Of a stretch of 64,000 nt of DNA, positions 40,101 to 50,079 are shown piece by piece. Under the pieces are notes generated by a model. That model was not told where the DNA came from. It worked only from the letters and a program-made list of their open reading frames with translations, and ran no database searches. Positions within the stretch are counted from its first letter, which is position 1; each line of letters starts with the position of its first letter. This DNA is from Agelaius tricolor (Eukaryota; Chordata; Aves; Passeriformes; Icteridae), in assembly GCA_023055355.1 (NCBI GenBank), contig JALJCS010000054.1, positions 1,984,001 to 2,048,000 of the forward strand, in the 5' to 3' direction. The translations under genes were made by a program, and so were the position numbers.

Positions 40101-43100
40101 GGGCACACCTGGGCTGTTCCATCCCCACCCTGCTCAGTGCCTGCAGCCCAGTGTGCAGCTGGGGCACACCTGAGCACACCTGGGCACACCTGAGCACACC
40201 TGGGCTGCTCCATCCCCACCCCGCTCAGTGCCTGCAGCCCAGTGTGCAGCTGGGGCACACCTGAGCACACCTGGGCACACCTGGGCTGTTCCATCCCCAC
40301 CCTGCTCAGTGCCTGCAGCCCAGTGTGCAGCTGGGGCACACCTGAGCACACCTGGGCACACCTGAGCACACCTGGGCTGCTCCATCCCCACCCCGCTCAG
40401 TGCCTGCAGCCCAGTGTGCAGCTGGGAACACCTGAGCACACCTGAGCACACCTGGGCACACCTGGGCACACCTGGGCTGTTCCATCCCCACCCTGCTCAG
40501 CCCCTCCTGCTCTGTGTGCAGCTGGGACACACCTAGGCACACCTGAGCACACCTGGGCACACCTGAGCACACCTGGGCTGTTCCGTCCCCAGCCTGGTCC
40601 GGGTCTGTGCCCCTGGGCTGGCCTGGGGCAGGACAGGGATGGAGGGATGCTCCCAGCATGCAGGGGGTGTTGTTGTTTTGGGGGTGAGGTGACATCCCCA
40701 GCATCTCATCCGTTGCTCCCAGGACTGGAATCAGCTCCTGAGCACGATGGAGCAGAGGGAAGAGGATGATGATGGTGTGACAGGGTGAGGGAGGAGGATG
40801 GCAGTGAAACCCTTAAACCCTGCTCAGCCCGGTGGTCGCAGGGCCCCGGCTCCCTCATTAACACATTAATTAGCAGGTGCTCGGGAGCTGCGAGCCTGCA
40901 GCAGGGCTGTTTCCCCCAAACTGTGTGACAGCAGCTCCGTGACCCCAGCTGACCCCACCCAGCACAAACACCCACTGTCCTCATTTGCTCCCCAAAACCA
41001 GGGAGGCACACGGGGGCACAGGCACAGACACACCCGTGAGGCCACACGGCCCAAACACACGTGGCCATCACACCCCTGCACATGGATGTGCTCCAGGAAC
41101 ACCCAGGTGTGCACCAGGTACACACACAAACACACACAGAGCCCTGTCCTGCCCCCCAGGAGAGCACAAAGCCAGCACTCAGCATGGCACACACACAGAA
41201 CCAGGCACACACACAGCGTGGCACACACACAGACACTGCCAGGCACACATGGACAGGCATACACACACAAACACACACAGAGCCCTGTCCTGCACACCTG
41301 AGTGCCCCAGGAGAGCACAAAGCCAGCACTCAGCATGGCACACACACAGAACCAGGCACACACACAGCGTGGCACACACACAGACACTGCCAGGCACACA
41401 TGGACAGGCATACACACACACACACACACAGAGCCCTGTCCCGCACACCTGAGTGCCCCAGGAGAGCACAAACCAGAGCACAGCCCTGGGAGAGCACAAA
41501 GCCAGCACTCAGCGTGGCACACCCAGCCAGGCACACACACAGACACAGCCAGGCACACGTGGACTGGCACACACACCCTGGCACAGGTGCCCAGAGCAGT
41601 TGGTGCTGCCCCTGGATCCCTGGCAGTGCCCAAGGCCAGGCTGGACACTGGGGTTGCAGCTCCCTGGGACAGTGGGAGGTGTCCCTGCCATGGCAGGGGT
41701 GGCCCTGGGTGGGATTTAGGGTCCCTTCCCACCCAACCATCCCACGACCCCATAAGCACCCAGGTGAACACAGCCCAGGCACAGCTGCTCACACCTGCAC
41801 TGCTGGTGGTGCACACACACCCACAGAGCTGCTCACACCTCCCCTCAGCATCCAGGAAGCCCTGAAAAGGCACAAACCCAGCTCTGCACACCTGTCTGGG
41901 GCACTCCTGACCTCGGACACTGCACCAGGCACACCTGGGTATGCCAGCCTGAGCACAGAAACCCCAGCACACACACCTGGCCTTGGACAGGCACACCTGG
42001 GCACACCAACCTGAGCACAGAAACCCCAGCACACACACCTGGCCTTGGACAGGCACACCTAGCTCACACCTGAGCACAGAAACCCAAGCACACACACCTG
42101 ACCAGGCACACCTAGCTCACACCTGAGCACAGAAACCCAAGCACACACACCTGACCAGGCACACCTAGCTCACACCTGAGCACAGAAACCCAAGCACACA
42201 CACCTGACCAGGCACACCTAGCTCACACCTGAGCACAGAAACCCAAGCACACACACGTGACCAGGCACACCTGGGCACACCTGAGCACAGAAACCCAAGC
42301 ACACACACCTGACCTTGGACAGGCACACCTAGCTCACACCTGGCACAGAAACCCAAGCACACACACCTGACCTTGGACAGGCACACCCTTGCACACCTGA
42401 GCACAGAAACCCAAGCACACACACCTGACCAGGCACACCTAGCTCCCACCTGAGCACAGAAACCCAAGCACACAGCTGGCCTTGGACACCTGATCACACA
42501 GAGGTGACCCCAGAGCCCTGACTGTGCACACCTGGACACCAAACCTGATCACACACAGCTGACCCCAGACACCTGGACACAATGATCTGCCCAGAAGCAC
42601 AAAGGGAAAGGAGGGGGCAGCTCTTCAGTGACACAATTCCCACTGCTGGCTATCAATTACCAATTAATCACCAATTAATTATCGATCAATTTCTCCCCAG
42701 CCTGCCGCTTGCAGGCAGAGCCTGGGAGCTCTGGGGGTGCTCTGGGAAGGATCCTGGAAGGGGCCCCAGGGGATTTGGAAGGCAAATGGGGAGCTGGGCA
42801 GCAGCTGTAAGGTGATGCCGATGGTTATCACCCGTGTCTCTCTCATTCCCATGGACTGGGTGGAAAAACACTCCTGGCAGAGAAAAGGGAGCCCAGAGCC
42901 AAAGGTTTCCCAGGAGGACAACGGCTTCATGGTGTCTGGGAGCTGGCAGGACTGGGAAATGTCCCCACAGCGTTTTCAGAGAAGGCTTTACTGATTAAAA
43001 TGATTTCTGATGACTTCCTCACATCCAGGAGAAAACCTCCTCCCACCACCAGCACTTCCCATGCTCTCCTGCAGCCTCACAAGGGATTTTGTCCCTTGGG

Positions 43101-45083
43101 ATGGAGGACCTTGGGGGCTGCTGGGGACAGTTGAGGGGCAGGAGGGTTTCTCTGAGGAATGGGAGGTCCAGGAGGTAGTTTTGGGGCATAAACCCAGGGT
43201 TTTAGGTGGTAACATTGTCCAGGTTCCACCAAGAGGCATTTGACCCTCTATTTACCCTGTCTAGCCGTCTCCAGGCTCTGCTCCAGACTCATCCACGCTG
43301 GTGTCCTTAATTCCCTCACCACTCATCCCCAGGATGCCCCTGGACAGCACCCATGAGGCAGCCCCCAAACCCCTCAGTGCCTGTCCCACAAACATGTCCC
43401 CAAATCTGGAGGTGTCCTTACCCAGCCCCAGGTGACCCCGCTCCTCGCCCAGGCCGTCCCCCCATCCTGGGAGCTCTGCTCCTGAGCCAGGTCATTATTC
43501 TGGAGTCAAAGTCATTCACAAACGTGCAGAGGATGACGGGAATCAAAGCAATTCCTTCAGGAATCCCATCAGTGCTGCCAGCCCAGCACAGCCGTGCCTG
43601 TCCCCACAAACTCCTCACTGATTTGGGCCCCTCCTTGAGATTTGCTCCAGCTCCTGAGGAGCGAGGTCTGGTTGGCTTGGACGGCACCAAGGGGCAGAAT
43701 GACCCGGTGCTGGACTGGAGGGAAGCTCAGGAGCAGCCTTGGGGTGGGCAGGGGCTGTTGGGTGGGAATCCTGGGGTGGAAATGAGGGTGGCAGTGCCAC
43801 AGGCTGAGCAGCAAATGGAGGTGGCACTGCTCGGGCTGCCCCACCCTCCCTCTGGGAGAAAAACCTGGAATTTGGCACGGCCATGGCAGGGGGCGGGAAC
43901 GAGGTGGGATTCAAGGTTCCCTCAACCCAAACCAGTCTGTGGCTCGCTGATCCCCAGCCTGGCCATGTCCTGGGAGCACTGGTGGCCCTGGGACAAGGTC
44001 TGGCTCAGCATGCCCAGCCATGGAGGGGCCCAGGTCTGTGTGGACACTGAGTGGGTGGGAGAAGATGCAGAACCTGATCAGGGAGGATGCTGATGGGCAT
44101 CACCAAGGGGCTGGGCCTGAGCCCTGGCCCTGGGCTCCTCTGGACTTAGGGAATTGTTTGGATTGGAAGAGACCTCAAAGCTCATCTCATTCCAACCCTA
44201 CCATGGACAGGGACACCTTCCACTATTCCCCACTGCTCCAAACCCTGTCCAACCTGGTCTTGAACCCCTCCAGGGATGGAGCAGCCCCAGATTCTCCAGG
44301 ACTCACTGCCAGGCGCCCCTTTCCTCCCACCCCGTGGTGGGGACAGGGACAAAGCACTCACTGCTGCTTCCGGGTGAGCTCCTGCTCCTTCTGCACCAGG
44401 TCCTGCTTGAGGGAGGCCAGCATCTCCACGCTGACGTCCACCTGGCGGGACAGCTCCGAGGCCCGGTCCTCCAGCTCCTGCTTCTCCCGGCTCAGCCGCA
44501 GGCTCTCCTGCTTGGCCTTCTCCAGCTCCGAGCTCTTGCGGTCCAGCTCCACCTGCAGCCGGCCCACCTGCGAGGCGATCTTCTGCTCCACCTCCTCCGT
44601 CAGCTTCTCCAGCCTCTTGTCCACCTCCAGCTTCTCGAAGGCGCGGATCTTGAGGCGGGCCAGGCCCTCCTCGTAGGCCGCGTCGGCGGCGGCGGGCGGG
44701 CCGGGCGCGGGCGCCACGGCCTTGCCGCGGGTGAAGATCTCGCTCAGCGGGATCTCGATCTCGTGCACATAGCGGGGCGACGGCGACGACGGCGGCGCCG
44801 GCTCCAGCTCGTCGGCGGGGACCAGGTCGCAGGAGAAGCGCTGGTCCTTGCCCTGGAAGGAGGTGCTCTCAAAGTAGTCCCTGCGGGCGGCCGGGGCCAG
44901 CAGGGCCGCGTCGGCGGCCAGCGGGAAGACGGCGGCGTCGCAGATGCTGTTGGTCTTGGAGAGCACGTAGAGGGTCTCGTAGGTGTGGTTGTACTCCAGG
45001 TGGGCGCGCAGCGAGGACAGGCTGCGGAAGCGCTTGTGCTCGCCGCAGCGCGGGCAGCGGTAGGGCAGGTCCAGCGAGGCCAT
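28172..45083 (-). CDS. FBXO41: FBXO41, neuronal F-box protein 41 (complete coding sequence)
   Basis: FBXO41 is the substrate-recognition subunit of an SCF ubiquitin ligase, reported as neuron-enriched and needed for neuronal migration and cerebellar maintenance. Coding exons (minus) are 45083-44362, 39804-39576, 38845-38763, 37333-37026, 36743-36475, 35977-35862, 35577-35425, 32507-32412, 31139-31021, 30511-30353, 29389-29274 and 28234-28172. They join in phase to 810 residues (human ~875; the difference is mostly Ala/His/Pro-rich inserts in exon 1). Residues 10-33 form a C2H2-like finger (C10, C13, H28, H33). Residues ~137-300 are a long coiled coil. The F-box is near 481-528 (ISPEILKMRAALFCIFTYL). 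A leucine-rich-repeat-like tail ends GFSKILHIKVEGGC. Exon 2 appears to end in a GC donor. Arrays fill 10 of 11 introns. Confidence 0.95.
28300..29037. repeat. 40-bp minisatellite in FBXO41 intron 11
   Basis: About 18 units of CCCCAAATCCTGCCATGGGG plus TGAGGGGGAACAGGGGAACA. The last exon lies 65 bp away at its low-coordinate end. Each unit has one or two G-runs of four to seven bases on the plus strand. Unit length is not a multiple of three, yet long frames stay open in several registers, which produces large false ORFs. Confidence 0.93.
29559..30023 (+). mobile_element. Endogenous retrovirus solo LTR with internal ATAAT microsatellite, FBXO41 intron 10
   Basis: It runs from TGTCACTATCATATTTT to CATCCTGAGGACCTCACA, so it has TGT...ACA ends like the LTR at 11419-11791, in opposite orientation. 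Shared segments are GGATTTTTCTCCTGAGAAGC and AATAAATCAGCCTTCTGAGA. A pure 5-bp microsatellite (ATAAT, then ATAAC, then ATAAT) occupies about 29852-29930, where the related LTRs have only ATATATTACATTAAAACT-like sequence. No exact target-site duplication was seen. Confidence 0.8.
30745..31010. repeat. ~100-bp tandem repeat in FBXO41 intron 9
   Basis: Three units share ATTGGGCACAGGGTGTGCTG, CTCCCTACCCCAGTGACCCA and GTGACCCGTGATCC. The last unit ends about 10 bp from the donor of exon 9 (31021). Confidence 0.8.
31330..31465 (+). mobile_element. CR1 3' end in FBXO41 intron 8
   Basis: GGGCTGGACACTGGGGCACC, GGTGTCCCTGCCATGGCAGG and GGTTTCTTCCAACCCAACCC followed by TTCTGTGATTCC is a CR1 tail, antisense to FBXO41. 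Confidence 0.8.
31610..31790. repeat. ~18-bp minisatellite in FBXO41 intron 8
   Basis: About ten units of TGACATCCCCTGGGGG, some joined with AGCAC into 33-bp double units. Confidence 0.9.
32285..32400 (+). mobile_element. CR1 3' fragment beside FBXO41 exon 8
   Basis: CCTGGCAGTGCCCAAGGCCA, GGAGGTGTCCCTGCCATGGC and GGTGGCTCCCTCCCCGCCCA are CR1 tail text. The fragment ends within 12 bp of exon 8. Confidence 0.65.
32580..32800. repeat. 42-bp minisatellite in FBXO41 intron 7
   Basis: Five units of CAGGAGCACCCAGGGGTGCC followed by AGTCTGGGCATTATTGACAG. It begins about 70 bp from exon 8 on the acceptor side. Confidence 0.92.
32880..33520. repeat. ~45-50-bp minisatellite in FBXO41 intron 7
   Basis: About 13 units of GGTTGAACATGGAAGGTTCT plus GGAGGTGAAGAGGGGCAGCA and GGGATGGAGA or GGGAGGAAGG. 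The two spacer variants alternate irregularly. The minus-strand frame reads as Leu/Pro/Ser repeats and is not a gene. Confidence 0.93.
33530..34970. other. Middle of FBXO41 intron 7, nothing recognised
   Basis: This 1.4-kb stretch is mixed-sequence GC-rich intron. I saw no coding exon, RNA gene or clear mobile element. Confidence 0.4.
34975..35400. repeat. ~20-30-bp minisatellite in FBXO41 intron 7, near the exon 7 donor
   Basis: Units of CCCCAGCCCCATCCCCATGG and GTGTCCCCATCCCTGTCCCC are shuffled over 425 bp. On the mRNA strand this is a G-rich array that starts about 25 bp after the exon 7 donor. Confidence 0.9.
35766..35860. repeat. Short G-rich array abutting the FBXO41 exon 6 donor
   Basis: Units of GGGGGACACGGGGACA run up to the donor of exon 6. 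On the mRNA strand the array begins within six bases of the GTGAGT. Confidence 0.85.
36100..36285. repeat. 20-bp minisatellite in FBXO41 intron 5
   Basis: About nine units of GACCACAAAACCATGGGTAT with variants AAATTCATGGGCGT. Confidence 0.92.
36830..37025 (-). repeat. ~40-bp minisatellite built from the FBXO41 exon 4 donor
   Basis: On the mRNA strand the unit starts GGTGAGAGCACTGAGGGTCC and continues TGGGGCTGGGAGGTGAAGGGG. Copies of the donor-bearing part lie near 36851, 36892, 36932 and (diverged) 36972; the authentic donor lies in the copy at 37013-37025. At least two copies repeat the bases G|GTGAGAGCACTGAGGG exactly. Confidence 0.88.
37341..37955. repeat. 43-bp minisatellite at the FBXO41 exon 4 acceptor
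   Basis: About 14 units of TGGGATTGTTGTGCTGGGAT plus GTCGGGGTTTGCCTCAGATACCC. The array stops only 7-8 bp short of exon 4, so it occupies the place of the polypyrimidine tract and branch point. Confidence 0.93.
37956..38762. other. Rest of FBXO41 intron 3
   Basis: Unique intron with a small degenerate repeat (AAATCCCGTTAAAATCC type) at 38640-38730, close to the exon 3 donor. CACCACACACCCAGCCAGGC and CACCACAGTACTGCTATTTG lie in two similar ~45-bp units at 38420-38520. No gene is evident. Confidence 0.45.
39110..39565. repeat. ~25-bp CpG-rich minisatellite in FBXO41 intron 2
   Basis: Around 18 units of ATTCCCGAAGCCCCGGGCAC type with many variants. On the mRNA strand it starts about 16 bp after the proposed exon 2 donor at 39576. 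It is unusually rich in CpG (CCCGAAGC, CCCCGGGCGC). Confidence 0.9.
39885..40590. repeat. Minisatellite in FBXO41 intron 1, near exon 2
   Basis: Higher-order units of about 110-125 bp each contain CAGTGCCTGCAGCCCAGTGT, GCAGCTGGGGCACA and two to five ACACCTGAGCACACCTGGGC submotifs, then TGTTCCATCCCCACC. Six to seven higher-order units. Confidence 0.92.
40600..41095. other. FBXO41 intron 1 segment with a TAATTA-type motif
   Basis: Mostly unique sequence. CTCATTAACACATTAATTAG at 40854-40873 stands out as AT-rich with several ATTA cores. No exon recognised. Confidence 0.35.
41095..41475. repeat. ~165-bp repeat with CA microsatellites in FBXO41 intron 1
   Basis: Two and a half units share GAGAGCACAAAGCCAGCACT, CAGCATGGCACACACACAGA, ACTGCCAGGCACACATGGAC and CAGAGCCCTGTCC. 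CA runs lie inside each unit. Confidence 0.9.
41590..41745 (+). mobile_element. CR1 3' end in FBXO41 intron 1
   Basis: CCTGGATCCCTGGCAGTGCC, CAAGGCCAGGCTGGACACTG, GGAGGTGTCCCTGCCATGGC and GGTCCCTTCCCACCCAACCA form a clean CR1 tail. Confidence 0.85.
41930..42480. repeat. ~52-bp minisatellite in FBXO41 intron 1
   Basis: About ten units of CACCTGAGCACAGAAACCCA plus AGCACACACACCTGACCAGG and CACACCTAGCT. Some units carry an insertion CTTGGA. Confidence 0.92.
42645..42700. promoter_or_regulatory. AT-rich cluster of homeodomain-type motifs in FBXO41 intron 1
   Basis: TATCAATTACCAATTAATCA, CCAATTAATTATCGATCAAT: five AATTA/TAATTA-type cores fall within 45 bp inside otherwise GC-rich intron. A cis-regulatory role is only a suggestion. 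Confidence 0.3.
42700..44361. other. FBXO41 intron 1, proximal part, with two CR1 fragments
   Basis: A short plus-strand CR1 tail lies at about 43860-43945 (CCATGGCAGGGGGCGGGAAC, GGTTCCCTCAACCCAAACCA). A minus-strand CR1 lies at about 44150-44310 (TTGTTTGGATTGGAAGAGAC, CTACCATGGACAGGGACACC). The rest shows no gene or RNA. Confidence 0.6.
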
Positions 45084-45120
45084 CCCGCAGCTCTGCTCCC
45101 CGCCGCCGGGGCCCGCTCAT
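44869..45120 (-). other. Possible overlapping upstream ORF of FBXO41
   Basis: An ATG at 45120-45118 begins MSGPRRRGAELRDG and stays open for 83 codons to 44869, overlapping the FBXO41 start at 45083 in another frame. It lies within the exon if the acceptor at 45131-45130 (TGTCTCCGCAG) is used, which would leave 46 nt of 5'UTR in this exon. Both ATGs have G at -3. Whether the mRNA includes it depends on the real 5' structure. Confidence 0.4.
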
Positions 45121-45559
45121 GGCCTGGGGCTGCGGAGACACGCGGGGCCGGCCGGGCAGCCCCCGGCCGAGGGACAGGGCCGGCAGCTCCGCCGGGACAT
45201 GGCGTGGGGACGGGGGGACGCGGCACTCCGGGGAGAGAGTCAGCATCGAGCGGTGCCGGGCGCTGGAAGAGATGGGGGTCAGTGATACCGGGCTGGGGGT
45301 CCCCAAAAATCCCTCCTTGGTCCTTCCTCTGGGTGCCCCCTGTGCCTCCATCCCAGCCTCCCGTGTTCCTCCCACCCACGTGCATCTCTTGGGAGGGCAC
45401 ACGGTGCTAAAGAGGGCGCAGAGCCCTGGGAATGTGCAGAGCCCTGGGAAGATCCAGAGCCAGTGGGAAGTTCCACAACCCTTATGAAGACCCACAGCTT
45501 TTGAGGAACTCCACAGCCCTTTTGGGAAGTTCCACAGCTTTTGGGAAGCTCCACAGCCC

Positions 45560-45655
45560 TTGGGAAGTTCCACAGCTCCTGGCCTGAATGATCTTAGAGG
45601 GTTTTCCAACCTTTCCAGCCTGAATGATCCTGTGGTTCTACAAACCCTTGGGAAG
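45560..45655 (+). mobile_element. Short CR1 tail upstream of FBXO41
   Basis: CCTGAATGATCTTAGAGGGT, TTTCCAACC and AATGATCCTGTGGTTCTAC form a partly duplicated CR1 terminus. Nearby, 45410-45560, is a loose repeat of TTCCACAGCTTTTGGGAAG type. Confidence 0.65.
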
Positions 45656-46600
45656 ATCCATAACTGCTGGGAAGGCCTCCCAGCCCTTGGGAAGGTTCAC
45701 AACATGTTCTGGGGCAACACAGCTACCAGGAAGGTGCACAACCCATGGGAATCTCACTCCATCCACCCCCAGCTTGTCACAGGAGGTGGCAGGGGTGACC
45801 CTTTGGCTCTCTTGCCCAACCACCGCCCAATGAGCCCCTGCAGCATCAGGGGTCCCCAAGGGCCCCGTGTCCAACGCCAGGAGCAGGAGTTGGGATCCCC
45901 CTTCTCCAAGAGAAGGCCAACCCTCTCCTGCTGGATCAGCCCATGGAGCCTGGAATGGGATCCATCCCCTAGAGTTCTCACCCATCCCTGGGCTGTCTGA
46001 TGCATGGGACATGGTGGCCTCTCCTGCCTGGTGGGTGAGGGTCCCTGTGAGACCTGGTTCACCCCCTACTCACAAAATCCTCCACACGACATCAGTGGGG
46101 AGAACACACCCCTGTGAAAGGGGACAAGCCAGTGAAAATCCACCCCAGGAGGCTGCTGAGGTCCCCTCCAGCCTGGAGGGCACAAACACACCCCAGGGCA
46201 CAATACTTTCATTTTTCATTCATTTGTCATTCAAACATGAAAACTGTGATGCTTTTACCCCAGAACACCCAGGGCACCCGTGGGTGGCAGCAACCCCAGC
46301 TCATCCCTCTGCAATATCCCACAAAGGGGGATATATCCCACCACCCTAAAAGCCCTCAGGGCCCTCCTGCATCCCACAACCACCAGTTGGCGAGCCCTGA
46401 ACTGGCACGGAACCTCCATCCACCCCTGCTGGTCCCAGGGCAGCATCCCTGGTGGCTCAGCATCCCCTCAGAGGGACAACCAGGCCACGAGGCTGGGAAA
46501 CCATTTTTTAAGGCAAAAATCAGCAAAGGCGAGAAATCCACGCCAGAAATAAACCCGGGATGAGCCGGGAGGGTGTGTGACCCGCTTGGCTGCGTTTTGG
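45656..46600. other. Upstream of FBXO41, nothing recognised
   Basis: Mixed unique sequence on both strands with no convincing exon. 46195-46260 is locally AT-rich (CATTTTTCATTCATTTGTCA). Confidence 0.35.
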
Positions 46601-48350
46601 GGCCGTCACCAAACACACCCTCCCACATCAACCCCAGCACCGGCCCGGCCCGGCCGGAACCCGAACCGCGGCGAGCACAAAGCACGGCCGGCAGCTCCGG
46701 GGGATGAGAAAGCGCTTTTCCAGCGCAGGGACCGGGAATGGTGCCGTGCTGCCGCGGGCCTGGGTCCCTGCCCTCCTCTCCTGGGGCACCCGAGCAGCCT
46801 CAGCCCGAATTTCCCGGCCGAAATCCACGGCGGCATCGGCCCGGGTGGATCGGGAAGCGCTCCTGGGGCTGGGCAGGTCCTACCCCGGCCGCAAACCTCG
46901 CCTCGCTCCCATCTCCACGGCAACAGCCGGGATTTGAGGGGATGGTTCGTGCAGTCGTTAGCACGCTAATAAACCCCACGGGCATCCGGAGCCGGGAAAC
47001 GCCGCCGGGACTGCAGCATCCCCGGGCTGCTACCTGCCCTCCATCATGGAGCCTGCCTGCCTTCCCGGGCATTGTTCAACGCTCCTCTGCCCACCCAGCC
47101 CCGAAATACCACCGGCAGGCAGCTCCCTGCCTGGCTGGAGAGGGAGGGGATGGACAGGAGAGGTGTGGGGCTGCTGCGGGAGCGGGGCGATGCCGGGGTG
47201 GATGGAGAGCGATGCCGGGGTGGATGGAGAGCGATGCCGGGGTGGATGGAGGGGGATGCCGGGGTGGATGGAGGGGGATGCCGGGGTGGATGATGATGCC
47301 GGGCTGGATGGAGATACCGGGCTGGATGGAGGACGCTGCCCGTGCCGCCGGTCCCCATCTTTCCCCGCGCTCCAGCGGGGTGGGAGCACCGTGGTGGGCG
47401 AGGGGCTGAGGCACAGAGGGTCCGGGGGAGGTGGGCATGAAAATCCGGATGGGTTTTTTTCCCCCCCAGCCCCTGGAGCAGGGAGCGGCGGGTCCGTCCT
47501 CACAGCCTGGCAGCGGCTTTGTCCCCGCCGCGTCCCGCTGCTCCCGGGGGCCCTGGGTGAGGAGCATCCTGGGGACGAGCCGCCGCCTCCCAGGGCACCA
47601 TCGCCGCTCCATCCCATCCCCTGCCGCCCCGTACCTGCTTCTGGCCGCCGACCTCCGGCGCTGGGCTGCTCCGGCCAGGGCAGCATCTCTCCCGCTCGCC
47701 CGCGGGCCAGCCCCGAGCCGGGGGCTGCGGGGTGGGGGCCGGAGCCCGCACAGCCGCTCCGCCGCACAAAGGAGGCGGCTGCGGGCGGCTCAGCGCTGCG
47801 CCGGGGCGGGGGGATGCGGGGCACGGGGGATGCGGCCACGGGGATGCGGGGCACCGGGGATGCTCCCCGCGGCCAGCAGCTCCATGCCAGGCAGGCCCCG
47901 GGGAAGGAGGGAGGGAAGGAGGGAGGGAGGGTGGTGGCTGCGGGGTGGGGGGGAGGAGGAGGACGCGGAGGAGGAGGAGGAAGGAAGGAAGCCGAGGCTG
48001 AAGGCCCCGGCGGGGTGCTGGGAGGGTGCTGGGCACCCTGGGGATGGCGGGTGCCCGGGGCGCTGGGGGCTCAGCACGGCGAGGGAGGATGCAGGGACGG
48101 AGGGAGGCGGAGGGCGAGCGCCGGCAGCCGCCTCCTCCCCTGCAGCCGGAGCCGGGGCTGCTCGCTGCCGGTTCCTCCCGCACAGCTCCCTCTGCCTGTC
48201 TCCCCACGAACACGGCGGGCCCGGCTGCCATGGCAGCCCCCGGCCCGGACCCCTGTGCCCATCGCCCCTGGCAGCCCCCGGATCCCCTGTGCCCATGCCC
48301 CTGGCAGCCCCCGGATCCCCTGTGCCCATCGCCCCTGGCAGCCCTCAGGT
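46600..48350 (-). promoter_or_regulatory. CpG island, probable FBXO41 promoter and untranslated first exon
   Basis: CpG density rises sharply from about 46620 and is highest at 47480-48260 (GCCGCCGCGTCCCGC, GCGCTGCGCCGGGGCGGG). FBXO41's ATG exon at 45083 seems to follow an intron acceptor at 45130, so an upstream non-coding exon is expected on the minus strand here. The start site cannot be placed from sequence alone. A 20-bp array (GATGCCGGGGTGGATGGAGG, about seven units) sits at 47190-47335. Confidence 0.5.
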
Positions 48351-48489
48351 GGTATCCCCCAGGGCATCCTCCCGGGATTGCAGCACTGGTTTGGGGCCCA
48401 GCCTGGGCACCTGCACTGCTCCTGCCCCATCCCAGGCTGGGCACAGGTGCCAGGACACGGGCTTGGTCCCAGGACAGTCCCTGATCACC

Positions 48490-48925
48490 CTGTCCTCATC
48501 CCTAGCTTGATCCCCATTGAGTCCCTGAGTATTCTGCCTTGGTCCTGATTGTGTCCCTGACACCCTGGCTTGGTCCCTGCCTTGGTCCTGATTGTGTCCC
48601 TGGCTTAATCCTGGCTTAGTCCCTGCCTTGGTCCTGGTCCAGTCTCTGAGTACCCTGGGCTGGTTTCCAGCTTGGTCCTGCTCTGGTCCCTGAATGCCCC
48701 AGTTTGGTCCCTGGGTGGTCCCCAAGCCCCTGCTCTGGTCCCAGTCCAGCCCCCCTGCGGTCACCCTGGGCTGGTTCCCAGCTTGGTCCTGCTTGGCTCC
48801 AAGGCTGTCCTGGTTAATCCCTGCCTTGGTCCTGCTTGGCTCCAAGGCTGTCCTGGTTAATCCCTGCCTTGGTCCCGCTCTGCTCCAAGGCTGCCCTGGT
48901 TAATCCCTGCCTTGGTCCTGGCTCA
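48490..48925. repeat. Degenerate array upstream of FBXO41
   Basis: Loose units of CCCTGCCTTGGTCCTG and GGTCCCTG, ending in two 53-bp units with CTTGGCTCCAAGGCTGTCCT and GGTTAATCCCTGCC. Confidence 0.8.
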
Positions 48926-49234
48926 GTCATGAGCATCCCCTTTTGGCTCCATGCCCAGCTGGTCCCTGAGCGCTCTGGTTTAAGCCTGGCTTGGTCCTGA
49001 TCCAGCTCCTGAGCCCCTCAGCCTGGTGCCTGTGCCAAAGGCATCCAGCACTGCCATGTTCCTTCTCTGAGGCGGGCACGGGGTGGGCACAGGGGATGGC
49101 AATGCCGGGCCCAGGGTGCTGCTGACACGGGGTCAGGAGGGTGTCCCATCCCCTGGGACCCAAGGTGACACTGCTGCTGTCCCCCTGCACGCGTGCCCAG
49201 TGCCAGCCCAGCCCAGAGCACCTGCCCCAGAGGC

Positions 49235-49510
49235 TGTGGGGTGTGTGGGGTGTGTGGGGTGGCCCTGGGGTGTGTGGGGTGGCTCTGGGGAGGCTCTGGA
49301 ATGGCTCTGGGGTGGCTCTGGGGTGTGTGGGGTGGCTCTGGGGTGGCTCTGGGGAGGCTCTGGGGTGTGTGGGGTGGCTCTGGGGTGTGTGGGGTGGCTC
49401 TGGGGTGGCTCTGGGGAGGCTCTGGGGTGTGTGGGGTGGCTCTGGGGTGGCTCTGGGGTGTGTGGGGTGGCTCTGGGGAGGCTCTGGGGAGGCTCTGGAA
49501 TGGCTCTGGG
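49235..49510. repeat. 10-bp based minisatellite
   Basis: Shuffled TGGCTCTGGGG, AGGCTCTGGGG and TGTGTGGGG units over about 275 bp. 48926-49234 and 49511-50075 are unique and hold nothing recognised; 49595-49660 is AT-rich (ATCAATTATGGATGTTCTCC). Confidence 0.9.
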
Positions 49511-50079
49511 CTGTGCCCCATCCCTCCCACCTCCCTGGCAGCGCTGCCAGAGGAGCAGAGGGCCAAGGCTGGAGCGGTGCCTCTGCAGGGCTCCAGGCTC
49601 CCATCAATTATGGATGTTCTCCTGAGGGGTATTAATCAAGGCCTCGTGCATCATTGATGGCCAGAGGTGCAGGGAGAGCTCGGCTCTGCTGCCCAGCAGG
49701 ATCCTGCATCCCCAGAGAGGGCCCAGCCCAGCCCAGCTCCTCCCAAAGGAAACCTGGGCCCCTTATTGACCATAAAGCTGGGCTGCCCCCCCAGAAAAGG
49801 TTTTCCCAGGTGTTTGGGGTCACCTGCACCCCTTGGAGTGGTCCTGGCTCAGGATTGGGCTCCCACACCCTGGGAGGGCTCACCCGAGGGCCACCAGCAC
49901 CCTTGGGTGCTATTGGGGTGTGAGAACTTAGGGATACATCTGAGGGAAAATTCGAGATATCCCCCTTAGTCAGGTTTCCTCCTGGCCCCTTCCCACATCC
50001 CATCTCTGCTACCAACCCCACCATGGCCTGCCCAACTTCCACCCCAGCTCCACAAGGCCTCCACAGCCCATGGAAGCTC

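Noticed and set aside
47046..48548. 500-codon plus-strand ORF over the CpG island
   Set aside because: Composition is that of a CpG island plus a 20-bp array. No recognisable domain, and the opposite strand is equally open.
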